Below are positions 13,178 to 24,127 of a stretch of DNA of 64,000 bases, piece by piece. Position 1 is the first letter of the stretch, and each line of letters starts with the position of its first letter. The stretch is from Cantharellus purpuraceus. Its lineage: Eukaryota; Basidiomycota; Agaricomycetes; Cantharellales; Hydnaceae. The notes beneath the pieces are model-generated. The model did not search any database. It worked only from the letters and a program-made list of their open reading frames with translations, and was not told where the DNA came from. The translations under genes and the position numbers were made by a program. The stretch is from the NCBI GenBank assembly GCA_025174535.1, contig JALBUN010000006.1:186001-250000 (forward strand), read 5' to 3'.

Positions 13178-13782
13178 AGTATCATACACGGGTGGCGTCC
13201 AGCTAGAATGATACTAGAGGTTTTGACACCTGGCAATAATGCCCGAAGTCAGAACCTCTAGCATCATGTCTAGTAGAACAATGATTTGTAGTGAAAACAG
13301 CTTTGAGAAGCCCGTCTATTACACACCCAGTATCATGCATACACGGGTATTGTGCAGCTGGAATGATGCTAGAGGTTGTGACACCTGGCAATAATGCCAG
13401 AAGTCAGAAGTCAGAACCTCTAGCATCACGTCTAGTAGAACAATGATTTGTAGTGAAAAACAGCTTTGAGAAGCCCGTCTATTACGCACCCAGTATCATA
13501 CATACACGGGTATTGTGTAGCTGGGATGATGCTAGAGGTTGTGACACCTGGCAATAATGCCAGAAGTCAGCACCTCTAGCACCACGCCTAGTAGCACACG
13601 ATGTGTAGTGAAAACAGCTTTGAGAAGCCCATCTTTCATGCACCCAGTGTTGTCCAGCTGGGATGATACTAGAGGCTTTGACGCTGGGCAATAATGCCTG
13701 AAGTGAGAAGCTCTCTAGCATCACGCCTGGTAGAACACATGCAGTGGAAACAGCTTTGAGATGTCCATCCCATACACGTGAC
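13178..13782. repeat. Four-unit tandem repeat (~150 bp unit), each unit with an internal inverted repeat
   Basis: Units begin at 13178, 13329, 13492 and 13646 (151, 163, 154 and ~137 bp). Each carries the same order of words: AGTATCAT/CACGGGT, then TAGAGG, TGACACCTGGCAATAATGCC, CTCTAGCATCA and AACAGCTTTGAGA. Unit 2 has a short internal duplication of GAAGTCA. Inside each unit the words GATGCTAGAGGTT and AACCTCTAGCATC are reverse complements about 25-30 bases apart, so each unit can fold into a stem of up to 18 bp. Units 1 to 3 are well conserved; unit 4 is diverged and shorter. Chance minus-strand reading frames cross the array. Confidence 0.9.
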
Positions 13783-14212
13783 AACAAGCCATCTATCGAA
13801 TATGGAGATGGGGAGTCGGTAAACACGCAGGAAGGACACATGAAGGGAGCAACGATACCGGCGTGGTGGTGGTTGCATTGAAAAAGCATGATAAATTACA
13901 TAACTGTAGTAACTGTAAAGTACCTCGGCTAATGACGTTATGAAACTCCGAAAGGTTTTGCACCGGTCCCTGGCAGAGTCTAACCACATGCGCCGCCCAT
14001 ATAAGTATTCCAACAGGGTTGCGTGCTATCCGCAAGTAGAGCGACAGCAGACGAATTGAGGCTTAAGAAGGGCAGTTCTGCTGCTTAAGCTTCGTTTTGA
14101 GTCTCTTGACGCAAGAGAGGCGGAGCTTCAATATGACGCCAATCCGGTTTTCAGTAGATCCAGATTGGTACACTGGGTTTTCCCACGTACTGATTTTTCT
14201 GCCGTAGCAGCC
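13783..14212. other. Upstream region of RPC40
   Basis: No gene seen. It presumably contains the RPC40 promoter; an in-frame upstream ATG at 14165 exists but was not chosen as the start. Confidence 0.5.
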
Positions 14213-15796
14213 ATGGCATTGTCTTCATTCGACGACCCTCGAAGACAAGTCATTACATATGCGGAACATGTAGCAAACGTCTGTATCGCGTTCTCTTTCC
14301 TGCTTTCTCTCATCTTACTCTACATTCGACCAGATTTCAAGCACTGACTTCCCTGGATACTATCCCGGAGAAGATCACTCATGGAACTTGGATTGGTTCT
14401 CGAAAGCATGTCTTCCATTCACGAGCTCATGTTGTTTTTTCTTATCTTGTACGCGCTCAGAATCTCGTGGTGAAAGTTCAACGACTTTCCCAGCGCTCAT
14501 GCGAGTTTGACATTGTCGGCGTAGACGCGTCGATAGCAAATGCTCTCCGTCGGATTATCATGGCAGAAGTAAGCTTCCATTCGATTTGTATGTTGACGGC
14601 GCCCTTAAGGGCGCCGTGTATAGACTAATGCAAAGTGTTCGTAGGTGCCGACGATTGCAATCGACAACGTCTTTGTGTTGAACAACACGTCTGTGATTGT
14701 CGATGAAATCCTGGCCCATCGATTAGGTCTCGTCCCTATAAATGTAGATCCAAGTTTGATAGAGATGAAAGAGGGTGAGTTCTAACGACACCCGGCTTCG
14801 TATTGTCTTGTGTTGCCCCGGTCATGGTTCTGACATTTGTTCCGCGTTAGACGATGTTGCGACAGACCGCAACACCATCGTCTTTCGCCTGCAAGTGGCT
14901 TGCAGCCGTAATATAACTCCGCGACATGAAATGGAGCCTCATCGGTTATATAACCACTCCGATGGTAAAACTTTCTCCTTTACATTGCTAGTCCTGGATG
15001 ACGACATCTATACCAGTCTTCACGTCGGATCTCGTTTGGCAACCGCAAGGCGAGCAGTCATCGATATTCAAGGACAAGGCCCCCAGTCCAACAAATCTCA
15101 ACATCCTACTTGCAAAATTACGCCCAGGACAGGAGATTGATATGGAGATGCATGCCATAAAAGGCATTGGGGCGGTACATGCCAAATGGAGTCCTGTGGG
15201 TATGTTGACCCGAGTCAAGTCTCGAGTCTTTACTGACCACTGTTGTCGTTTGGATAGCAACAGTCTCTTACCGATTACATCCTCGCATCCACATAAAAAG
15301 CCCTATACCCCCCGCTTCAGTTCCTAAATTTGTATCTTGTTTTTCACCCGGAGTAATCTCGACTCGCAAAAACAGTGAAGGTAAGATCAAACACGTCATC
15401 GTCTGTTCGCGTCTCTTCCTCACGGGTTGTTTAGGCCAGGATGAGGCCTTCGTGGCTTGCTCCCGAAAAGATGGAATGTCTCGAGAAGTGCTACGGCATG
15501 AGGAGTTCCGGGATAAGGTTGAGCTATCTCGGATCAGGGATTGGTTTATATGTGCGTTCCCTTATACTTCTGCACTTGAGCTATGGTTGACGCTTACGAC
15601 CATTGGGACTTCAAATTCCATCATCTGGATATTTTGTTCACGCTGCCTAGTCAATGTCGAGTCTGAGGGTCCCTATGCACCTGAGCGGCTTTTGATCGAA
15701 GCAGTATCTGTCATGCGGGATAAGATTGCTGTGGTTCGTGATGCGGTGGCTGCTCTAGACGTGGGGTCTGGTGACGGGGATGCGACCGTGGGCTGA
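14213..15796 (+). CDS. RPC40: DNA-directed RNA polymerases I and III subunit AC40 (RPAC1/Rpc40)
   Basis: Nine exons: 14213-14278, 14334-14405, 14461-14568, 14645-14774, 14851-14964, 15017-15199, 15258-15380, 15435-15551, 15651-15796, giving 352 aa, close to the yeast length. The subunit pairs with AC19 to form the alpha-like assembly platform shared by RNA polymerases I and III in the nucleus. Family landmarks in order: [15 protein letters not shown], the dimerisation region [17 protein letters not shown] and [50 protein letters not shown] and the C-terminal [13 protein letters not shown]. Intron 2 (14406-14460) begins with GC rather than GT; no GT donor restores the frame. The first donor (GTCTGT) is weak but gives the expected [12 protein letters not shown] junction. 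ATG 14213 was chosen over in-frame 14165 because homologues begin just before the DPRR motif. Confidence 0.95.
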
Positions 15797-16081
15797 CATT
15801 GCTCCCTGGAGGGATCACACTATTTGTTATACTGTATTATCTTCAGCAATCGATCATTTCTTGGGTACGAGAGGCTCAGATACCTGTGCGTATTCCGTAA
15901 AGGATGGATATAAACGATAGCTTCGGATTTCATAACAACCTAGTTGCGTAGCACGCCTTAGAGGAGGTTGAGCGTGAGAACACCGGCGCACTGGCGCCCA
16001 TCTGGGGACGTTTGCACGGACATATTGGCCCCGATTTAACATTTTCTCTCACCGTTTGCATAGACGCTTTCAGCTACCATC

Positions 16082-16942
16082 ATGGCCTCCACTATAGATC
16101 CGTGGGGTCTCGTAGACTTCTCCCAGACCTCGTTGTACATTGCATTGGCTTCTATAACGTTCAATCCTACTTGGTGGAACATTGTTGCTCAAAATGGTGA
16201 AGCATGGTATTTTGATAACCCTGTCGTCGACCCTACCGAGCTGACAAAGAACATGTGCTGTAAGAACATAGGAATAAGACGATAACGCGTCTTTTGGGTG
16301 GAAATGCGCGATTTGGATGTTACCTGCTCGCCATTGCGATCTTTAGCTTGGGACTTCTTCGGGACACATTGTCCGTGAAAACCTGACGTGTCATCAATGA
16401 AGCTGGCATTTTTTAACATGATAGGTTTAGATATACGCGGGCCTTGAAGGATCAACCTCATTACGCGCTGCTTCCTCCCCCGTATGACACGGCCGTCCCG
16501 GCTTTGCTATTCAGCACCGGCCAACTTCTCGTGATTACTTCCACATGGGCTCTTGGTATCACGGGGACGTTTCTGGGGGACTATTTTGGAATTTTACTAG
16601 ACGATCGGGTCGAAGGGTTTCCTTTTAATATCGTCGAGAATCCCATGTACATCGGCAGCACTCTGTGCTTTGTGGCGGGTGCCTTGTGGTACGCATATGA
16701 ATTTCTGCATTGATTGCGATGGTCATTGTTACTTTTTCAGGTATGAAAAGCCTGCCGGGCTTCTAATAACAGCGTATATATATATCGTATACGTTGTTGC
16801 GCTTCGATTTGAGGGGTGAGTGGTCCAGTTAAGCAGATGCCCCTCCAGCTCCTCATTAGAGATATTTTATAGCCCTTTCACGGACATGATATACGCAACA
16901 CGAGCCAGCCGTACGCAATCTGCTTCCAAAAAGGAGCAATAG
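16082..16942 (+). CDS. OPI3: Phospholipid N-methyltransferase (Opi3/PEMT type)
   Basis: Five exons: 16082-16196, 16265-16370, 16431-16688, 16741-16815, 16873-16942, giving 207 aa, the usual length for Opi3. The enzyme is an ER membrane protein that uses S-adenosylmethionine to methylate phosphatidylethanolamine derivatives on the way to phosphatidylcholine. Visible family segments: FNPTWWNIVAQNEHRNK, a hydrophobic helix LLAIAIFSLGLLRDTL, TRALKDQP, a second pair of hydrophobic helices around GITGTFLGDYFGIL, FNIVENPMYIGSTL (conserved PMY motif), YEKPAGL, and the tail PFTDMIYATRASR ending in KKEQ. The gene lies 285 bp downstream of RPC40 on the same strand. Stopping at the TGA at 16817-16819 would lose the conserved tail, so the last intron (16816-16872) was included. 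Confidence 0.94.
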
Positions 16943-18511
16943 CAGGTTTCATATTTTTGTTGGAGTGCATACCTATACTCACTCCCTAGAATCGAATACC
17001 TCACTTTTTTTTCCCATGATCTGCACACCTCAGCGCAGTTATGGGGGGCTAGTAATCGTTGCACATCTACTGGATGCAGTCAAAGAACGGTAGCTTCTCA
17101 ATATCGACATCAAAAGTGATTCAATTTCCTCAAAGGTTATCACGCCTTCAAACAGACAGTGCATCAATCTGAATAAGTATCCAAAGGGGTTTAATTTGGC
17201 GAGCACGGACGATATAGGTAAAATGAATACAGGAGGATCATGATCAACAGCATCATCTGCCGCAGTTCGTTTATTTGCGTCTGTGGCGTTCGATGATGGT
17301 GCTCCGGCCACATTAATTTGACAACGATCAGAGACGGTTATAAGGCACCAGGAGAGATATACATGCATGACCCAGGTAGATAAACTCGCATCAACTGTAA
17401 GGGCTCATGTCGATACCATGCTATACTGGATACGGGATATTTACGGTGCCCAGGAAGGACAAGGCCTGTACTTTCATTTTACAGATCCTCTTTGGAAATC
17501 GTAAAAACGGTGTTCCCCAAACTGAGAAAGGAATACATCATCATAATGTGTCCTTCCTAGGCACCGTAATCGACAGGCATTGAGAGTCATAGTTTGGATA
17601 TGGAAGATGCGGCTGTTTGTTGCGTGCTGGTACACCAGATGGACGAATGCAATGAACAGGACGTCAACCTTCACTGCACTTCAGAGTGGGACCTTCGGCC
17701 CCGCCAGTAGACGCAGGGCCGAAGTACGGATCTGAACAATACAAGGAAAGACGTCTGCTATTTTACGATCCGCAAAGTGGATCTGAAAAGTGAAGTGAAA
17801 ATAGACCTTGTCCTTCCTATGGGCACCATGGATATGCTAATGTTCTAGCTACGACGTTTGAGAGCATCGCGAGCCCCTACAGTCGGTACAACCGCGATTT
17901 TTATATACTTGGACCGGGTCATCTTCGTGTTGACTAATGGCATACATATCCGCAGGAAAGTATTCGTCATAGCCAAATAGATGACAGCTGGTCTGTCCTG
18001 TAGACTTTTGATGGTCGAGCGCTGACAAGCACACTCTCAATCTCTTCTTGCCATCCAGGCCACTCAGGTGTAAACAAGACGCGCATGCCCACCATAGCGT
18101 GAAGATAGAGAATCTGACAGTAGAATCCTAGTGTATTTTGCCTGTCGAGTATATTGAGCAGGCTGAAAAGTTGCCAGTATGCTATTCTCCATTCAGTTTG
18201 CGTACTTACGCTATCTTGATTTCACAATGAACAACGGCAGCCAATATATCACTATTATACTAGGGCATTCCCTGTCCGCTTGAACAAATATCTGACATAT
18301 ACTGGAACATCAGGCTTCCAGATTGAAACTGATGAGCCCTGCAAGTTAACGAATGCTGCCTCACTCCATGCAACCGCATCGTGCAGCGTCTCATGTCACG
18401 GAACGCACGTTAGTCTTTTTATCATTTCCTATACAACGTGATCGTTGATGTAGATTATGGACCCCAGCACCCCATCAATCGTCTTCTTGGTTCTGGGTTT
18501 CGGATGCCGGC
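16943..18511. other. Intergenic region with a TIR element and decayed sequence
   Basis: Apart from the inverted-repeat element at 17441-17827, I see no gene. Minus-strand frames at 17039-17368 and 17849-18040 open briefly with no family resemblance that I can name; a decayed gene is possible around 17850-18100. Confidence 0.45.
17441..17827. mobile_element. MITE-like element with terminal inverted repeats
   Basis: The word TTACGGTGCCCAGGAAGGAC (17441-17460) returns in reverse complement at 17549-17569 with one mismatch, bounding a 129-bp unit flanked by TA on both sides, as expected for a Tc1/mariner-type miniature element. A second, longer reverse-complement copy of the left end, running through GGAAGGACAAGG, CTTT and CAGATCC, lies at 17776-17827. 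The outer pair therefore bounds about 385 bp with near 50-bp inverted repeats. Either two overlapping copies or one element with an internal duplication is present. No transposase frame. Confidence 0.65.
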
Positions 18512-19572
18512 ATGTTCTGCAAGACTGCTGCGTTGGCTACACACGATACTAGCATCACCCTTTCCAAACGCGTCACCTTAGAGAGTCTGAAACGATGCAG
18601 ATCACCATTGCGTCTTCCTGACAGCAAGTACCGGCGGGGCCTCATCAATCTTGAGTGCAACTCTGGTCATGAGGCGTTCAATGAGGTACTACCTCAAAGA
18701 TGACAAATAACAGCCTTCCCTCTTTTCGAGGAGGGGGATGGCCTGGAGTAGGCAGGTACTAGCGCCATCGGTATAGCTGCGTAAAACTTTCCCATCGGCT
18801 TTGACAGTCATTGACCCGCAAAAACAACCACGTCGGGTATTCGCATTCTCGCTATGACATCTGGATCCTTTGATCTCTGGGTGCCGTCCCTCGTTGTTTC
18901 TCATGGGGTAGACGAGTCACTTTTTATTGATTCCGTCGAGTTCCATGCATTGTCGTCATCGTCCGGGTTCTGGAAAAGAAGTGATGCTGAAGTCTTCATT
19001 GGCTCGACTGCGGTCGTTTCGGGAATCGAGACAGTTATCGACAAGTAGGCAAACATCCGCATTATCCTAAACTTTAAAGGGCACACCCAAAATTTCTCCT
19101 TACAGCGGCACAACGCTCATGTACGTCCGTCCCTCAGATATCGAACGCTTTTACTCGAATATACCAAGAACCGGGCTCTTCGATTCCTCAAACGGCTTCT
19201 GCTTGTTCCCTTACTCTTCTCCGCCATCGGTCTCATTCAGCTGGGGTGGCAAGAACTGGGAAGTCTTGCCTGAAAAGTGAGTGAAAAACCTACGCCAAAA
19301 TAAGCCGTCCTTTTTATGATTTAAACCCATGCACAATAAAACGTGTCTATTCCTTGTTAAAGCTCCAATCTCGGTGCAATGCAGTCAGGCTCCAGCCAAA
19401 ACACCTGCCTTTACGAGACAAGATCCTGGCTTAGGGCACCATGTCTGGCTGCTCAGTGTCAGGTCAGCGTGCTTTCGTATTTGTTTCAGACAAGCATCTC
19501 CATCACGTAGCTTCCTGAAGAAAGTGTAAATTCAGCGTATTTTCGTTCGATGACGAGGCGATGGAACACTCC
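18512..19572 (+). pseudogene. Broken pepsin-like aspartic protease copy
   Basis: This stretch parallels the intact protease gene at 20634-22362 piece by piece but is disabled. It has an ATG-TTC-TGC-AAG start at 18512 matching MFCK, an exon 2-like piece near 18625-18683, the SGSFDLWVPS segment near 18857-18885, then a jump straight to the part matching SIEFH (18923), so the protein between the first active-site region and the middle of the C-lobe is missing. Later pieces match IIDSGTT (19020-19130), SVPSVSFNWGG (near 19220-19265) and the LGLG/LLGDS region (19430-19470). The catalytic DTG context is degraded and several frames shift. It is probably a tandem duplicate that decayed; it is not expected to make a protease. 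Confidence 0.82.
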
Positions 19573-20633
19573 GGCTGAATTCTCGTTACATACACGACAT
19601 CTTGAGATTATACATGCGGTTGACTAAGCATCTTGATAAATGCCAGAACACATTCCGAGTATAGCCAGCCTCTAGGAAAATGGACGTACAATAAGGGCTG
19701 TCACTGCGCAGCGGTCTCCTTACTTGCATGATAACGTGCTGTAACATATACAATCTTGGTTCAAACTCCCTGAGGCACCTGCAACAATATGACTCCCCAC
19801 AGATCAACATAATTCCTCGTTCCTCGATCAAAATAGCCGTAGCGCAATGATGGGAAGCCCAGCGAGCCTGCTTCGAGCATCATGTGTCTTCGTGCCATGG
19901 TATGGTTTTCAGCCTCGGCACAATGATCGAAGACCGTACCATTTACTTTGCACATGGCCAGATACACGTCAATCGCCATCGTGCTGCACATTACTCGGGG
20001 TCACCGTGCATGACCGTGACCGTGTTGAGTGGCACTGCTCGTAATCTCGGTCCCCGGCGCTATCAATCACCATGCCAATTATCTCTTCGCGTTGCCGATC
20101 GAGGCCACTCGGACTCATGGGTAGACAATGCGCACAACGTGCACATGTTAACCGATATTATAAATCGTTCGCCAATGTGTCGCATGGTCGTCATTGACCG
20201 AGGTCGCTGAATAGCTTCCAGAAGATCCAATAACCCACTACTTGTCAATCATTCGGCGGTTATGGCATAGATTGGCCTCATGAAATCATGCGCGTGGGCC
20301 TATTATATATCGACTTCGATGTGGAGAACTCTCGCCTAGTTACTTATGCTTATCATCATGGTTGTACTTCATCGAAGACAGTCCAGGGATCCCGCCTGCC
20401 CGTCGAAAACACATGTGATAATACATGCTTTCAACGATATCCTATCAGAGGTCTTAAGACTGAAGCTGCATGCGCCTTCGGTCGCTAATTCCTTGTACCC
20501 TCGTGGTACGACATTGATTCTTACGGAACACTGTACATTCATTATCTATTCATTATCACCTATATAACTTGCTTGCTCGTTGGCGCAGATCGTCAGCTCC
20601 TCATTTTGGGATTGAGTTTTCGGTGTCGACAAC
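19573..20633. other. Spacer between the two protease copies
   Basis: About 1 kb with no gene that I recognise. The ~45 bases before 20634 resemble the sequence before the pseudogene start at 18512, as expected if the duplication included the leader. Confidence 0.5.
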
Positions 20634-22362
20634 ATGTTCTGCAAGGCCTCTCTGCTCACTTTCACCCTCGTCGTGCTCGCCGCGGCAAGCCCTGTCAAGA
20701 AGGCTGCACCCGGCATTAGCATCCCCCTTCCTAAACGTGCCACCTTGACCAAATCTGATGGCACATTTGACTTGGAGAAAGCCATCTTGCAAGTTATTGC
20801 GACCAAGAAGTACGTACCCGCTGCTTGTAGAGCGATTAAGAAAAATGCTGATGACCGTGTGTCTCCTTGACAGCAAACACCGGCAGAATCTTATCAATCT
20901 TGAACGCAACTCTGGTCGCGAGGCGTTCAACGAGGTGGGCACAAACATCAGTGAAGAATGACAACCATCTCTTAGTGTAATCCATCGGACCCTAGGGTGC
21001 GAAGATCCTGCCTCTGGCAGCTGTCCCCGCGTCGCTGCAGCGCCGACAATCAGAATCCCTTACGGATGAGCAGGAGCAGGAGTGGACAGGGACGATTTCT
21101 ATCGGTTCACCTCCGCAGAGCTTCCTCATCGACTTTGACAGTAAGTGTCCCGCAAGGCTCCAAAGAATACCCGCTTCACGCACCGTCATGATAGCTGGAT
21201 CATCTGATCTCTGGGTGCCGTCCTCTTCGTGCACCAGCTCGACTTGTTCGGCGAAGAGTAAGTACGATGCTTCCGCATCGTCTTCAAGCTCCCGGCAAAG
21301 CGGTTCTTTCTCAATCCATTATGGTGACGGCTCCTCCGTGTCTGGTCCCGAATTCACCGATACCGGTGAGTCTTTACATACGTGCTGATCGTGAGCAGCT
21401 AATGAAACGACTCTCTAGTCACCGTGGCAGGTGCAACGGCCACCGGCCAGTTCTTCTCCCCTGTGACAACACTATCCAGCTCTTTCGGTGGCGACCCGAT
21501 TGATGGGTAGGCGACTCTTGTATACGTTACTAAACTTTCATTGACAACAACTCCCGCCCAGGATTCTCGGACTTGCCTATCCCGCCCTGTCCAATATGAA
21601 ACAGAATCCCTTCTTTAACACTGCGTTCCAGCAGGGAGCGGTCTCAGAAAACGCATTTGCCTTTAAGCTCGCAAGCGGCGGTTCTTCTTTATTCCTCGGC
21701 GGGTCAGACAACACTCTTTTCACTGGCTCCATTGAGTTCCATGATGTGGATACATCGACCGGCTTTTGGCAGATCAGTGGTGCCAGTGCTCTCGTTGGGT
21801 CGACAACGGCCGTTTCGGGCTTTCAGACGATTATTGACAGGTAAGCAAGCAGCAGCAGCAGCAGCATCCTTTCACAGGACCTCTCACGATTTCACGGTAC
21901 AGCGGTACTACAATCATGTACGGCCCTCCCTCGGCAGTTCAGACCTTTTACTCTCAAGTACCCGGGTCCACGCTCTTCGATTCTACAAACGGTTTCTACT
22001 CGTTCCCTTGCTCTTCTGTGCCGTCTGTCTCGTTCAACTGGGGTGGGCAGAACTGGGCAATCTCTTCCGACAAGTGAGATAGTCCTTTCCGTTTTTCGTC
22101 ATGTTTGCTCAACCGAATGCATAAGCTTCAATCTCGGCACGACACAGTCAGGTTCCAGCCAATGTATAGGTGCCATCGCCGCACAAGACCTTGGCCTCGG
22201 GACCGATGTCTGGCTTCTCGGTGATAGGTCAGTGTGCCGCCACGTTTGTGTTTTGAAACGATAATAGCATCACTCACATCATCGTCATGTAGCTTCATGA
22301 AGAACGTGTATTCCACATTCTCGTTTGCACAGAACGCTGTAGGATTCGCCAGCCTAGCCTAA
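20634..22362 (+). CDS. Secreted pepsin-like aspartic protease (family A1)
   Basis: Nine exons: 20634-20809, 20874-20934, 20996-21140, 21195-21365, 21419-21506, 21562-21840, 21903-22073, 22126-22227, 22293-22362, giving 420 aa. The N-terminus (MFCKASLLTFTLVVLAAASP) is a clear signal peptide, followed by a propeptide that probably ends at the dibasic RR before QSESLTDEQ. Both catalytic aspartates are present: DFDTGSSDLWVP (Asp127, split by intron 3) and IIDSGTTIMYG (Asp306, split by intron 6). Other hallmarks are the flap YGDGSSVSG, DGILGLAYP, and the end GDSFMKNVYSTFSFAQNAVGFASLA. It should act as an extracellular or vacuolar endopeptidase active at acid pH. A disabled tandem copy lies 1.1 kb upstream on the same strand. 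Confidence 0.95.
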
Positions 22363-22740
22363 TTATCTCAGCATGATACCCGTAGTAGCCTGTAGTAGCT
22401 CAACAGCACATGTGCTGGATTCCCCTTTCGAAGTTTCTTGATATGGCAAGGTTGTGTTGGTTATATTTATATTTATTACCCAGTGACCTTGGGTGGATAC
22501 AACACCATAACGTAAACCATAAACAATCAATGCATCATACGTGCGCGTTGCGAATTACATGGCTAATTAAGAAAACGCTGATGAAAACATGGTCTGGGAT
22601 GATGATGCAGTGGTTGAGCTCTGGACAGTGGGTAACGTTTTGAGGTAAGAAAAGGAATATCATAACGAGTGGACCTGGTTAAAAACTTGTGACATCTGGT
22701 GCTGGGATATGCCAGTGTTGAGCACGAGGACTGCTGCCGT
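22363..22740. other. Intergenic space between convergent genes
   Basis: Shared 3' space of the plus-strand protease and the minus-strand gene ending at 22741. I see no gene or repeat here. Confidence 0.55.
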
Positions 22741-23896
22741 CTAACGCCTTGCGACCCTCTTCCGCTCTCTACTTTCTTCCTCCACCTCCATCGCATCCGC
22801 ACAGGGCTGTCCCTGACTCACATTCCCACCCCCATTCCCGCTCCCATTCCCGTTTCCAGTCGCATATGCACCCTGTTGGCCATGATACCCATCCCGCGCA
22901 CCCCGCCCGCGTTTTCTCCGCGCCCCGTGCGGGTGCGAGTGCGAGTGCATATGACCATGACTAGCAAGCTGGGCAGGAGTGGGTGTCGAGCCTCCACTGG
23001 AGGAACCTGGTGACTCCGCAAGCATCACCGCATGGCGTCGCTTGTGCCCCAACGCAGGGGGAAGAGTGGATACGACGTCTGGGGAAAACGTGAAAGGCGA
23101 GGATATGGTGCTTGATGTGATGGCCACTGGGAGTGGAAGGTTGTGGTGATGATAGTGGTCGCTGTTGTTGTTGCTGTTGCTGTTGATAAAGTCCTTGAGA
23201 CCGCGCTTAGATCGTATGTGACGAATAGGTGGTGGGGTGGGCGAGGGAGAGGTGAATGAGCGTGGTGGAGACGAGGTGGATGCCGGGCGGGTGGGGGGGG
23301 CCTGTTGTGTACTATTAGCGGTCGGTTGGGGTGGCGGTACCTCCTGCAGGTTCTCTTTGCTCCGTCGAAGAGACTTTGATAACCCATGAACACCTCCGCC
23401 ACCCCCACCGGCCTTGCGATCTCGCTTCTCTCGCTCTTTGTCCTCCTTCAATATTGCATCGTCCTCCGAAGTCTTGGACATGGACATCCCCTCCTTCAAC
23501 CTATCCCTCTCCTCCTCCTCCTCCTCTGGCGTACTCTTGATAGCCTCCAACCGTGCCTCAAGCCAATCCATCACCTTCCCAATCGTCATGTCCTCCCCAT
23601 CATCTCCCGACACAGATACCCCAGCCTCCACAAAATGCAGCACATCCAAAAGACACGTTGCGTATCCAGAACTATACGCCTGCTTCGACGTATCTAGCGA
23701 TGACCGATACAGAGTCGTGATAGAAAGTGCCGCAGCTAGGAACAAAATTTGTGGTATTCGTACGTCACCACGACTGTTTTGTGCAAAGAACGACGGAAGT
23801 GGAAGACCGACCTTTGAAATTGTCCATGAGCTGCTTCTCTGCATTAGCAGAATTTGGGAGCGAGCTCGCCAAAGTGTTCATGTTGAGCGACTCCAT
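22741..23896 (-). CDS. Conserved basidiomycete protein of unknown function, low-complexity C-terminal half
   Basis: Two exons on the minus strand: 23812-23896 and 22741-23735, giving 359 aa. Exon 1 encodes MESLNMNTLASSLPNSANAE and joins by a GT-AG intron to AALSITTLYRSSLDTSKQAY, a combination I recognise as conserved among basidiomycete hypothetical proteins. The N-terminal ~110 residues look globular and helical (GYATCLLDVLHFVEAG, MTIGKVMDWLEARLEAI). The rest is low complexity: an acidic run EEEEEE, Gly-rich, Pro/Ser-rich and His-rich stretches, and Asn/Gly repeats, ending in a basic RERKRVARR that could be a nuclear localisation signal. No catalytic motif is visible. The low-complexity DNA also gives long shadow frames on the plus strand, which I reject. 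Function unknown; nuclear location is an inference. Confidence 0.85.
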
Positions 23897-24127
23897 CCAA
23901 AGCACCCCCTAAAAGTGCCTGGGACAAGTGGGCAGAGAGGCTTGTTGTCGTAGCTCAAGTATGGCGAGACTGTGGCTAGCGTATCTAATCAATGTGTGCT
24001 TGTGGGTGCATTATTACGGCATACTCCTTAGTACTTTTGTTTGTAAGAAACGCAGAAAAACAAAAACACATTGCCAAGAGAAAGTGATACATAATGATAA
24101 CGTCTAACAGTACTGATCTATTCCCGC

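Noticed and set aside
13178..13782. CRISPR array
   Set aside because: Units are ~150 bp tandem copies without unique spacers, and the genome is eukaryotic.
13482..14035. Minus-strand frames of 80-135 codons
   Set aside because: They run across the tandem repeat array and its flank; the peptide repeats simply mirror the DNA repeat.
22699..23953. Plus-strand frames up to 179 codons
   Set aside because: Shadows of the low-complexity minus-strand gene at 22741-23896.
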